DNA of 64,000 nt, taken from Spirosoma sp. Lineage in GTDB: Bacteria > Bacteroidota > Bacteroidia > Cytophagales > Spirosomataceae. Under the pieces are notes generated by a model. That model did no database searches, had not been told where the DNA came from, and worked only from the letters and a program-made list of their open reading frames with translations. The stretch covers positions 248,001 through 312,000 of the forward strand of contig NZ_JAPLET010000030.1 of the NCBI RefSeq assembly GCF_026391055.1. The letters run 5' to 3'. The first letter of the stretch is position 1, and each line of letters starts with the position of its first letter. Position numbers and translations under genes: made by a program. Below are positions 56,617-64,000 of this stretch, in pieces.

Positions 56617-57126
56617 GTGAAGACCTATCAGTATTTAAGAAGTGGTATTCTGGAAGCGTATCTGTTGGGGTCGGCCACAGAAAAAGAAAAGGAAGAAGTC
56701 GAGAAACTTCTGACAACAGATGCGGATGTACTGGCTGAACTAAACGAATTGGAAGCCAGCATGGAAGACTATTTTTTACGTAATGCGGTTCCTCCCCCAC
56801 CCGGCATCCGGGAGGCCGTTGAGCTACGCATCAGCCAGACAGAAGTAAAAAAATGGGAAAAGCCACCCCATACTTACACGGAGCCTAAATCAACGGAATC
56901 AGAAGAGAGGGGGCCTTCTTATGTACACGTTGAGGTAGATAACACGCACATCCGGGTGCATAAGTACTGGCGTACCGCCTTTATCGCCATTTTCATCCTG
57001 TCGAAAGTGTTTTTGATTCTTGGTCTTTATTATTACTTCAAAGCGTCCAGCCAGGCCGATGAAATCGACCGACTGAAAGCCCAGATACAGCAAACAAGTC
57101 CCCTTTCACGTCCGGCAACACCCTGA
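56617..57126 (+). CDS. Anti-sigma-factor-like single-pass membrane protein
   Basis: This 169-residue protein begins at a GTG (KTYQYLRSGILEAYLLGSA); the nearby ATG at 56610 is out of frame. The N-terminal cytoplasmic part (LEAYLLGSATEKEKEEVEKLLTTDAD) resembles the helical region of RskA-like anti-sigma proteins. It is followed by one membrane helix (about 122-141; AFIAIFILSKVFLILGLYYY) and a short coiled-coil tail. No sigma factor gene is adjacent, which weakens the assignment. The C-terminus lacks the usual RskA domain. Confidence 0.68.
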   Translation: MKTYQYLRSGILEAYLLGSATEKEKEEVEKLLTTDADVLAELNELEASMEDYFLRNAVPPPPGIREAVELRISQTEVKKWEKPPHTYTEPKSTESEERGPSYVHVEVDNTHIRVHKYWRTAFIAIFILSKVFLILGLYYYFKASSQADEIDRLKAQIQQTSPLSRPATP

Positions 57127-57128
57127 TC

Positions 57129-57149
57129 AGCCAATCGGACGGATTGGCT
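57129..57149 (+). terminator. Hairpin AGCCAATC...GATTGGCT
   Basis: An 8-bp stem with a 5-nt loop, followed by TTTCG, lies 2 nt after the anti-sigma-like gene. A short T-run makes it a plausible weak terminator. Confidence 0.65.
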
Positions 57150-57190
57150 TTCGACGGTATTTTATTCATTTTGCAGTCAATACACGCCCG

Positions 57191-58216
57191 ATGAAACACA
57201 TCATTCTTAGTATCACCTTCAGTTTTTTACTGACGCTGCCCGCTTTGTCGCAGTGGCAACCCCAAACCGTAACGACCGATGCCAGTTTCAGGGCGGTTAG
57301 CGTAGCCAGCCCGGATGTTGCCTGGCTTGGTGGCACCAAAGGCACCTTCGTCCGAACCGTCGACGGTGGGAAAACGTGGCAAACCGGCACCGTGCCTGAC
57401 GCCCAAACCTGCGACTTTCGCGATGTTCAGGCCATCGACGCCCAAACGGCCTACCTCATGAGCGCCGGACCTGCCGAACAGGGACAGGCTCGTATTTATA
57501 AAACGACCGACGCCGGGCAGCACTGGACACTTCTCTATCAGACGCAGCAGAAAGGGGTGTTTTTTGACGGCATCGACTTCTGGGACGAGCAGCACGGCAT
57601 TGTTTTCAGTGATCCCATTGAAGGGAAATGGTTCATGCTAACGACCGACGACGGGGGTAAAACCTGGCAGCCGGTTTCGTCCGCAGCATTACCCCTGATG
57701 GAACCGAACGAAGCGGCCTTTGCCGCCAGCGGTACCAGTCTGGTTGTGCAGGGCAAGCGTAATGTCTGGATTGCATCGGGTGGAGGTACGTTCGGGCGGG
57801 TTTTCCGATCTACCGATCGGGGCCGTACATGGGCGGTCAGCAACACTCCTCTCCCAGCGGGCGAAGCCACAGGCCTGTTCGGGATGCGCTTTTTTACGAA
57901 CAAAATCGGGGTTGTTGTCGGCGGTAATTATAAGAAGGAACAACTGCCTGGCGCGAATGCGGCCATCACGCGCGATGGCGGGCAAAGCTGGCAGTTGCTT
58001 ACCCCTACTGACCCGCCCGGCCTGAAAGAAGCCGTTGCCCTGCTCCCCGGCGACCGGTTACTCACTGTAGGGCCTTCCGGCACGAGCCTTTCCGCCGATC
58101 AGGGCCAGACCTGGCAGCGACTCGACAATGACGGGTTTCATTCGGTGGCCTGCGCCAAAGGCACCTGTTACGCCGTTGGTGCCAAAGGAAAAGTAGCCAT
58201 GCAGCGGTTTAAGTGA
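57191..58216 (+). CDS. YCF48/BNR-repeat beta-propeller protein, exported
   Basis: This 341-residue protein has a signal peptide (SITFSFLLTLPALSQ) and repeated Asp-box (BNR-like) turns: TVDGGKTWQ, TTDAGQHWT, TTDDGGKTW, STDRGRTWA, TRDGGQSWQ. This is the beta-propeller seen in YCF48/HCF136-like and sortilin-like proteins. It is probably a periplasmic or surface structural or assembly factor. It is convergent with the second aldo/keto reductase over a short hairpin. Confidence 0.88.
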   Translation: MKHIILSITFSFLLTLPALSQWQPQTVTTDASFRAVSVASPDVAWLGGTKGTFVRTVDGGKTWQTGTVPDAQTCDFRDVQAIDAQTAYLMSAGPAEQGQARIYKTTDAGQHWTLLYQTQQKGVFFDGIDFWDEQHGIVFSDPIEGKWFMLTTDDGGKTWQPVSSAALPLMEPNEAAFAASGTSLVVQGKRNVWIASGGGTFGRVFRSTDRGRTWAVSNTPLPAGEATGLFGMRFFTNKIGVVVGGNYKKEQLPGANAAITRDGGQSWQLLTPTDPPGLKEAVALLPGDRLLTVGPSGTSLSADQGQTWQRLDNDGFHSVACAKGTCYAVGAKGKVAMQRFK

Positions 58217-58225
58217 GGTATTGTG

Positions 58226-58249
58226 GTGGCAGGTTCTCAAACCTGCCAC
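58226..58249. terminator. Bidirectional hairpin GTGGCAGGTT...AACCTGCCAC
   Basis: A perfect 10-bp stem with loop CTCA lies between the convergent YCF48-like and aldo/keto reductase genes. It has no long T-tract on either side. The sequence type resembles small dispersed repeats, so it could be a repeat copy used as a terminator. Confidence 0.7.
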
Positions 58250-58252
58250 TCT

Positions 58253-59239
58253 TTAGTTCTTGTCCACAAACTTGTAGTTCGCTTCGTTATAGCGGTCGCC
58301 GGTGTTCGGGTAGGTTGCCAGCAGGGTTTCGATAGCGGCAATGTCATGAGTCGTCAACTTAACGTCCACGGCCCCGGCATTATCCAGCAGGTAGTTTCTG
58401 CGTTTGGTACCCGGAATGGGAATAATGTTGTCGCCCTGCGCCAGCACCCAGGCCAACGCCAGCTGAGCAGGTGTGCAGCTTTTGTTCGCTGCGATTTCGG
58501 CGAAGCCTTGTGCCAGATTTTTGTTATTTTCTGCGTACTCTTTCTGATAGCGGGGTAACGTTTTCCGAAAATCCGTTGGTGCCAGCTCATTCACATCCAG
58601 CGCATTGGTTATTAGCCCACGCGCCAGCGGGCTAAACGGCACAAAGGATATTCCCAACTCCTTGCAAAGCGGCATAATTTCGGTTTCTACGTCTCGCGTC
58701 AGAAGCGAATATTCACTTTGAAGGGCAGATATGGGGTGCACCGCATTGGCCCGGCGGATGGAATTGGCAGAGGCTTCGGATAAGCCGAGGTACCGTACTT
58801 TACCCTCTTTTACCAGGTCGGCCATTGCGCCAACCATGTCTTCCACGGGCACGTTAGGATCGATCCGGTGGGCATAATACAGGTCGATCACGTCCGTTCG
58901 CAGTCGTTTCAGGCTGGCTTCCACGGCTATTTTTATATAAGCCGGTGATCCATCGAACTCCGTCAGTTTCCCGTCGGCATCGGCGCGAAAGCCGAATTTG
59001 GTGGCAATGAAAATTTTGTCTCTGTTAGGGACCAGCACTCTCGACACCAGTTCTTCATTTTTCCCATTGGCATAGGCGTCGGCAGTATCCCAGAAATTGA
59101 TGCCTATGTCGAGGGCTTTTTCGAGAGTGGCAATGGACTCTTCATCATTTGGTTCACCATAAGCATGGTTCATACCCATGCAGCCCAGCCCGATGGCCGA
59201 TAAGTTAACATCTGTATTGCCAAGTTTTCTGTATTTCAT
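58253..59239 (-). CDS. Aldo/keto reductase
   Basis: This 328-residue AKR has the catalytic context [18 protein letters not shown] (Asp, Tyr), [12 protein letters not shown] (Lys), [17 protein letters not shown] (His) and a C-terminal cofactor loop [20 protein letters not shown]. It belongs to the bacterial general-stress/YakC-like AKR group acting on aldehydes; the physiological substrate is unknown. The start ATG is clear and the 5' side (59240-59404) is a divergent promoter gap without a recognisable -7 box. Confidence 0.93.
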   Translation of the reverse strand: MKYRKLGNTDVNLSAIGLGCMGMNHAYGEPNDEESIATLEKALDIGINFWDTADAYANGKNEELVSRVLVPNRDKIFIATKFGFRADADGKLTEFDGSPAYIKIAVEASLKRLRTDVIDLYYAHRIDPNVPVEDMVGAMADLVKEGKVRYLGLSEASANSIRRANAVHPISALQSEYSLLTRDVETEIMPLCKELGISFVPFSPLARGLITNALDVNELAPTDFRKTLPRYQKEYAENNKNLAQGFAEIAANKSCTPAQLALAWVLAQGDNIIPIPGTKRRNYLLDNAGAVDVKLTTHDIAAIETLLATYPNTGDRYNEANYKFVDKN

Positions 59240-59404
59240 TATCTGCGGGTTTTATAGGCAAGTTCGGTAAATAGCCGCAACGGTCTACCCTCGCCGGACA
59301 CCTTTTTGGCAAGTGTCCCGCAAAACTTTCCCGGCAGGGGTCTAAAATAGCGACCCGGTTTTCTTCGTTATTCTGCCGTGTTGAACGATTAACCCCACCC
59401 GGTT

Positions 59405-60478
59405 ATGCCTGTGAGAGCGGCTTTAGTGTTATCCTCTTTTTTTCTGACAACGGCCCTTGCCGTACCCTTATTTGCCCAGACACCCCCAACAGCCCTGCCG
59501 TTTGCGTCCGGCGCGTTCATTTGCAGCTACACGGGCGGCAAAGTGAGTCCAGACGTTATCTGCTCGCCTACGACCTCTTCAAACCGCCACGCTGAGAACG
59601 TCGTTGACCGCATCCTGAAACCCATCGGGCTGATGCGGAACTTCAAAGTCATTGAATGCTCCAACACCGACAATTGCTTTGCCACCGTGCTGAAAGGCCA
59701 GCGCTTTATTGTGTACGATGGCGCGTTCATGCAGCAAATCGAAGAGGAAACCGAAACTGACTGGTCGGCAATCAGCATCATGGCGCACGAGATCGGGCAC
59801 CACTTGCAGGGCCACACCATCGACGGGCGAGGTGGGCAGCCGATAAAAGAAATCGAAGCCGACAAATTTTCGGGCTTTGTCCTGCATCAGTTGGGAGCAT
59901 CGCTGGAAGACGCCACCGTAGCCGTCAGGGCGCTTGGCGACGACCATGCTACCTCAACGCACCCGGCCAAACCGGCCCGTATCGAGGCCATCCGAAAAGG
60001 GTGGCTGGAAGCGGAAGCCATGTACCCCAAAAGCCGAACGACTATAAAAACCCCAACGGCTATGGCTCCCAAACCCATTAATACGACACCCGCTGCCGTA
60101 GCCACAGCCCGGCCCGTTGTGACACCCGGCAGGGCACCCCAGCCGTCCGGTAATCGGGCAACCGTTGGCTGTGTATCGGGCGATTGCGAAGATGGAACAG
60201 GCGTGTTCGTTTACCCAACGCGTGAGCGCTACGCCGGTGAGTTCGAAGAGGGCGACAAGCACGGCGAAGGCGTCGAGTATTACGCCGATGGTAAGGTAAA
60301 ATACAAAGGCAATTTCCGCGATAACCTCCGCTCCGACTACGGCGTATATTACTATCGAAACGGCGACAAATACGCGGGATGGTTCAAGAATAACGTGCCC
60401 AATGGCAAAGGCACCTACTTTTTTGCCGGTGGCGACAAAATTGAAGCAACTTTTAAAAATGGTCAGCCCGTTCAGTAG
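59405..60478 (+). CDS. M48-like zinc peptidase domain fused to MORN repeats
   Basis: This 357-residue exported protein has a signal peptide (LSSFFLTTALAVPLFAQ). Residues about 60-190 form a gluzincin-like peptidase module with MAHEIGHHLQGH (His128, Glu129, His132) and a second motif KEIEADKFSG (Glu149, Asp153), as in M48 peptidases. After a Pro/Thr-rich linker (about 205-255), residues about 270-350 are three MORN repeats (YAGEFEEGDKHGEGVEYY, YKGNFRDNL, YAGWFKNNVPNGKGTYFF). The combination suggests an envelope protease with a lipid- or protein-binding tail; its target is unknown. Confidence 0.85.
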   Translation: MPVRAALVLSSFFLTTALAVPLFAQTPPTALPFASGAFICSYTGGKVSPDVICSPTTSSNRHAENVVDRILKPIGLMRNFKVIECSNTDNCFATVLKGQRFIVYDGAFMQQIEEETETDWSAISIMAHEIGHHLQGHTIDGRGGQPIKEIEADKFSGFVLHQLGASLEDATVAVRALGDDHATSTHPAKPARIEAIRKGWLEAEAMYPKSRTTIKTPTAMAPKPINTTPAAVATARPVVTPGRAPQPSGNRATVGCVSGDCEDGTGVFVYPTRERYAGEFEEGDKHGEGVEYYADGKVKYKGNFRDNLRSDYGVYYYRNGDKYAGWFKNNVPNGKGTYFFAGGDKIEATFKNGQPVQ

Positions 60479-60502
60479 AGTCCGAACGGGCTGACCATTT
60501 TT
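60455..60502. terminator. Terminator hairpin overlapping the MORN-gene stop codon
   Basis: AAAAATGGTCAGCCCGTTC (60455-60473) is exactly complementary to 60484-60502, with a 10-nt loop, and ends in a T-run. The left arm is inside the last codons of the M48/MORN gene. It also lies 22 bp before the convergent PqaA-like stop, so it can terminate both strands. Confidence 0.85.
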
Positions 60503-60523
60503 GAAATGAAAGTGGTAAGGTCG

Positions 60524-61897
60524 TTACTTCAGAAAAATCTCGTCATTGTCGGTCACGAACATCCGGGTACTTTCCGTGTAGGTGCCGCCCGTTGGCGATT
60601 TATACTTCAGATCAACGTAAAACGCCCGGAAACCCGATGCTGGATACGTATCCGTTAGTGTAACGGTTCCTTTATTTTTAATTCCCAGGCTTTTGCCTTC
60701 CCACTTCTCGTCCTGAAAAATCATATCCGTTGAATTAGCCGACCAGATGACGGCGTCTTCGAGTAAATCGGCCGTTGCTTTTACGGTCAGGTTCACCCCT
60801 GTTTTGGTCGTCGAAACGGTCCACTGGCAGGCTGGGTAGGGCTGCCGGGTAAGAGTCGTCCCGAAGAACGCGTTTAGTGCTTCCAGCGCCTGTCGTTTAT
60901 CGCCCAAGTCGTGTCCCACGTTCGGAACATAATGAATAAAATTCTCGCCCGGAATCTGGCCAATGTAGTGCTTAACGGCATCGACCGTCCAGTACTCATC
61001 GTTAGTACCCATAATGAGCATTTTGGGCATGGTCAGCTTTTTACGGTATGAATAGGGGTCGATCATCTGGTTAATAGCTGCTCCTTCCTTGCTGTGTACC
61101 GTTTGCGGAATACCGATTTTCACGTAGTCTTCGATCTGCTCGCTGTACTTGTTCCAGACCTTCATCTGGTAATCCAGATTGACGGGCATGTTCAGCACAT
61201 CAATGACCATGGGCGCAATGGCCGCAACCCGTTTGTCGCTGGCCCCCGTCAACCAGGTGGTCCAGCCACGCTTGGAAGCTCCCGACACAACGAAGCGGTT
61301 AACGTCTTTGTGCAGTGTTTGTTTAGCCAGTTCCTGCACGGCGTCCATGGCCCGAACGGCACTCTTCGTCATCGGAAAAAGCAGCGGCCAGGAGTAATCC
61401 CCGTCTTTTTTGAACTGATGCAGGGTGTAGGAGATCAGGGCATCTTCCGTCAGGTTATCGTATAGTGGCTGATTGGGTGTTTGCCGAAGTACGGCCACAA
61501 TGGCTTTGTTTTTCGTAGCCAGCGTGCTCATAGCCCGGTTAAAGCCATCCTCGCGGCCATTCCATCTGGGTTCGCCTTCTTTGAGCGACCCGCCCGTGAT
61601 GAACAGCAAAGCCCCATCTTGATTGACTTCTTTCGGCACCATTACGGTTAACTGGTGCTTCCAGAGGTGTTCACGCCATTTTTGGGAGGTGAGCATCACT
61701 TCATAGGCCGTAATATCACCATAGGTGTACGTATCTTTCACTTCCCACTTAAATGACTGGTCGCCGTTTTTGAGATAGCTTTCCAGGGCAGTGGCCGGGG
61801 TAATGCCATCGGCGGGTTCGGGCAGATCGAACGAGAAAAGCGCGCTGACGCCAAGGAGACCGGCGAGGGCAATGGGTTTGAATCGATTTAGTTTCAT
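60524..61897 (-). CDS. PhoPQ-activated pathogenicity-related (PqaA-like) alpha/beta hydrolase
   Basis: This 457-residue exported protein (signal LAGLLGVSALFSFDLPEP) fits the PqaA family: SFKWEVKDTYTYGDITAYEV at the start, a nucleophile elbow FVVSGASKRGWTTWLTG (GASKRG, Ser) and the C-terminal MGTNDEYWTVDAVKHY and VGHDLGD segments with the catalytic Asp and His. The family name comes from Salmonella; a virulence role should not be inferred here. It is transcribed behind the ceramidase-like and SusD-like genes, suggesting a role in degrading an imported or surface substrate. Confidence 0.88.
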   Translation of the reverse strand: MKLNRFKPIALAGLLGVSALFSFDLPEPADGITPATALESYLKNGDQSFKWEVKDTYTYGDITAYEVMLTSQKWREHLWKHQLTVMVPKEVNQDGALLFITGGSLKEGEPRWNGREDGFNRAMSTLATKNKAIVAVLRQTPNQPLYDNLTEDALISYTLHQFKKDGDYSWPLLFPMTKSAVRAMDAVQELAKQTLHKDVNRFVVSGASKRGWTTWLTGASDKRVAAIAPMVIDVLNMPVNLDYQMKVWNKYSEQIEDYVKIGIPQTVHSKEGAAINQMIDPYSYRKKLTMPKMLIMGTNDEYWTVDAVKHYIGQIPGENFIHYVPNVGHDLGDKRQALEALNAFFGTTLTRQPYPACQWTVSTTKTGVNLTVKATADLLEDAVIWSANSTDMIFQDEKWEGKSLGIKNKGTVTLTDTYPASGFRAFYVDLKYKSPTGGTYTESTRMFVTDNDEIFLK

Positions 61898-61974
61898 GGA
61901 GTAAAGGGGTCTCCCGCTCCTTTTCAGAAGCGGGAGACAGGGTTTAGGAAATTAGTCAATACAGGGCATTTACG

Positions 61975-63246
61975 CTATTTATAGTCATCCGCTTTTGGCG
62001 AACCGGCAATTAATTTCAGGGCTTCGTCCATGTAAATCTCGGCCGTGTTTTCACCCAGACTGGTCCGGCTGATGTACTCGTACCGTTTAAAGCTGTTGAA
62101 GTCTACTTTCGTGAGCATATACCCGAAAGCATCGTTCGTCAGGCCAAATAACAAAGGCACATGGGCGTGCATGTGTCGCTTTAGGTAATACCCGATGTTC
62201 GGCAGGGCTTCGCCGGGAATGGTCAGTACCTGTGCGCTGCCAATGTTGAGGAGGTTCACTTGAGCCACCACCTTATCCCCGGCGGCAATGGGGTACTTCA
62301 ACGGTGAGTTCTTGACGATGTACTTCATCACCTCCGACTCGATGGGAAATGTAATGTTACGGGTGGTACAGAATAAGGTAGGGTTCGATTGCGGCTCAAC
62401 GGGAGTTACGATACGCAGGGCTTCGTCGGCCAGCAGCTCGCCAATGCGGATACATTCTTCCCAGGTATTGGCTTCTTTGCCATTCTCCCGCCGGTTGTCG
62501 GCCGTGACCATGCCGCCCTGAGCGCCGTTCATGAACAGGGCCACACCCCCCACTTTCGACTCGATTCGCTGACAAAGCGGACCACATAAATCCGGACTGA
62601 GGATACCTCGGTCCGAGCCGATCACCTCCGGATGAATGGCGTAGTTGACCAGCGTTACAATGGGCTTTCCGGTATTCGTGCCAGATGTAGCAATAGCTTG
62701 TATGACCCCACAGCGAGGGTCATATAACGCCGGAGCATAATAGTTGTAGGCAATTTGCCCTTTGGCATCGCCAACGGCAATTTTCAGGGTGGCCGGACTT
62801 GCCGTTGCCAGTGCTTCATTAACGGCATCGGCAATGGCGTGTACGCATTTGTCCAGATACGGAAGGTCGGCAAACGACTCCCCTTTTTCGTTCGGGAAGC
62901 CATAGGCATCCGGGCCACTGTGGGTGTGCGTAGCACCGATCAGGATATTTTCGGGTGGAATTCCCTTGATGAGCGCCCTCGATTTGTTACCCAGTACCGA
63001 TGGCCAGCCCAGGTTATCGACGCTGACGATGGCAACGCGCGTACTCCCCCGTTCGAAAACACAGGCCCGGACAAATAACTCCCCTTTTGCCTCGACCGCT
63101 TTTTTGGGCGTACCAATTCCGCCGGAAACGGGCAGCAACGGGTTGGGCGTAATCAGCCGGACAGCCGCCCCTACCTTAAAGACTTGGGCGGAAACGGAAA
63201 CGACCGTCAGGCCGAAGAATAGAAGCGCAACGACGATTTTTTTCAT
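61975..63246 (-). CDS. Neutral/alkaline ceramidase-like (N-terminal domain) exported protein
   Basis: This 423-residue protein has a signal peptide (IVVALLFFGLTVVSVSAQ). It shows the neutral-ceramidase N-terminal domain pattern: FKVGAAVRLITPNPLLPVSG, VSVDNLGW, the zinc motif ILIGATHTHSGPDAYGF and VNYAIHPEVIGSDRGILSPD with FMNGAQGG. It lacks the C-terminal ceramidase domain, so ceramide hydrolysis is uncertain; related short proteins occur in Bacteroidota glycan loci. It lies between the SusD-like and PqaA-like genes on the same strand. Confidence 0.86.
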   Translation of the reverse strand: MKKIVVALLFFGLTVVSVSAQVFKVGAAVRLITPNPLLPVSGGIGTPKKAVEAKGELFVRACVFERGSTRVAIVSVDNLGWPSVLGNKSRALIKGIPPENILIGATHTHSGPDAYGFPNEKGESFADLPYLDKCVHAIADAVNEALATASPATLKIAVGDAKGQIAYNYYAPALYDPRCGVIQAIATSGTNTGKPIVTLVNYAIHPEVIGSDRGILSPDLCGPLCQRIESKVGGVALFMNGAQGGMVTADNRRENGKEANTWEECIRIGELLADEALRIVTPVEPQSNPTLFCTTRNITFPIESEVMKYIVKNSPLKYPIAAGDKVVAQVNLLNIGSAQVLTIPGEALPNIGYYLKRHMHAHVPLLFGLTNDAFGYMLTKVDFNSFKRYEYISRTSLGENTAEIYMDEALKLIAGSPKADDYK

Positions 63247-63262
63247 GTCAGCTAAACCGTTA

Positions 63263-63338
63263 GGTGGTTTTTTCGGTGTTCTTGTATGGTGTCAGTTTCT
63301 CAAAGCTGATACCATACAAGAACACCGAAAAAACCACC
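63263..63338. repeat. 33-bp inverted repeat between the susD-like and ceramidase-like genes
   Basis: The arms 63263-63295 (GGTGGTTTTTTCGGTGTTCT...) and 63306-63338 are complementary except for one G-U position, with a 10-nt loop. It lies 16 bp after the SusD-like stop, on the same strand as the next gene. It is a strong hairpin that could terminate or attenuate transcription between susD and the hydrolase genes, with T-runs within the stem. Confidence 0.85.
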
Positions 63339-63353
63339 ACAGAAACAAAAAAT

Positions 63354-64000
63354 CTACCAGGGTTTACCGGTTCCCTGAACCAGCCAGGGTTTCGACCAGG
63401 CACTGTTTTTCCCGTCGGATTGCGAGTTTGTGGTCACCTCCAGTTTATCGACGGCCGCACCGGCATTGGCTTTGTTGAGGTTCAGCTCATCCCGCATATA
63501 GTAAAACCGCAGCGGCAGGGCTTTCCGTTTGGCAGCAACACCCGCCGACAGGGCCGGTAAGCCCGTTCGCCGGTAGTCGAACCAGGCCTCCGTGGCGTTG
63601 GTCCAGCTCGCAATCCATTTCTGCCCGATTATCTGTGCCTGTGTACCCTCGTAAGCGACCCCTTTCTGCATAATAAACGTGGGATAGCTGCTGGCTACTC
63701 CCCAGGTAGTGAGCGATGCTTTAACCCCGGCTTCGTACTGCGTTTTGGCATCTCCGGCAGCCCAGCCTTTCAGGGCCGCTTCGGCCAGAATAAACCGCAC
63801 TTCAGCCGCCGACATCAGCCGGGCTTTCAGCAACGAGCCTTTGGCCTGCATGTATATCTCATTCAGATACGAAACGTGCGGATTAACCGAGGTCTGGCCC
63901 GGTGTCGGGTTGAAGTTATAGCCCGATGGCAGCTGCGATACGCTGGGGGGTAACCCTACGTAATTTGGGTCGGTATCGATGGGTGTTGCGCCCACTTTGT
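63354..64000 (-). CDS. SusD/RagB-like lipoprotein, C-terminal part (N-terminus beyond window)
   Basis: The frame is open to the window edge; the track Met is really a GTG inside KVGATPIDTDPNYV, so the start lies off-window. About 215 residues are present: the late SusD-like domain with LKARLMSAAEVRFILAEAAL, GVASSYPTFIMQKGVAYEG, IGQKWIASWTNATEAWFDYRRTGLP and the ending VTTNSQSDGKN. This pattern matches SusD-like group 2. A susC-like gene should precede it off-window. It is followed on the same strand by the ceramidase-like and PqaA-like genes, a second PUL-like cluster. Confidence 0.9.
   Translation of the reverse strand, partial: KVGATPIDTDPNYVGLPPSVSQLPSGYNFNPTPGQTSVNPHVSYLNEIYMQAKGSLLKARLMSAAEVRFILAEAALKGWAAGDAKTQYEAGVKASLTTWGVASSYPTFIMQKGVAYEGTQAQIIGQKWIASWTNATEAWFDYRRTGLPALSAGVAAKRKALPLRFYYMRDELNLNKANAGAAVDKLEVTTNSQSDGKNSAWSKPWLVQGTGKPW

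Overview
The window looks like a chromosomal segment of a Bacteroidota bacterium of the order Cytophagales, probably Spirosomaceae (Spirosoma-like). The basis is the gene content: SusC/SusD pairs, the gliding and type IX secretion protein SprA, GldF, DUF4199 and DUF3108 proteins, and Bacteroidota-type -7 promoter boxes (TAnnTTTG). The genus is an inference; no rRNA or tRNA gene was found to anchor it. There is no insertion sequence, prophage or CRISPR array.

Layout. 1-3.7 kb: N-terminal three quarters of a SusC receptor (cut by the window edge) and a secreted repeat protein, both on the minus strand. 3.7-11.2 kb: a plus-strand run with an M16 peptidase, an overlapping MNT nucleotidyltransferase/HEPN pair fused by ATGA overlaps to ispF, an amidohydrolase lipoprotein, a dipeptide-epimerase-like enzyme, a GNAT enzyme, a frameshifted serine hydrolase and an isochorismatase-fold hydrolase. 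11.2-16.5 kb: a predicted aminopeptidase, a DUF3108 protein, a decayed beta-helix surface-protein pseudogene, a small barrel-like protein and a TraB-like/DUF5694-like protein. 16.5-22.8 kb: a GNAT-fold protein, dnaA, and the two methylmalonyl-CoA mutase subunits.

22.9-33.7 kb: an S41 peptidase, then a compact glycan-utilization-like locus. A LacI-type regulator is divergent from a Tat-exported GH109-like oxidoreductase, SusC, SusD and a DUF5077/DUF3472 protein. Two identical CAAACGTTTG-centred operators lie in the divergent gap, so regulation can be read from the sequence. 33.7-40.8 kb: a TMTC-like membrane/TPR protein, a non-specific endonuclease, a fatty acid desaturase, 6-phosphogluconate dehydrogenase and a TPR protein. 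40.8-53.7 kb: a long minus-strand run of sprA, an aldo/keto reductase, gcvH, a dihydroorotase homologue lacking its metal ligands, two DUF4199 proteins, gldF and a VanZ protein. 53.9-60.5 kb: a GT2 glycosyltransferase, a Rossmann/DUF2520 protein, an anti-sigma-like membrane protein, a YCF48/BNR protein, a second aldo/keto reductase and an M48-like/MORN protein. 60.5-64 kb: a minus-strand PqaA-like hydrolase, a neutral-ceramidase-like protein and the C-terminus of a SusD, probably part of a second PUL-like cluster running past the window edge.

Many gene ends carry long, often perfect inverted repeats. The most striking is an uninterrupted 70-bp perfect palindrome filling the gap between two convergent genes.
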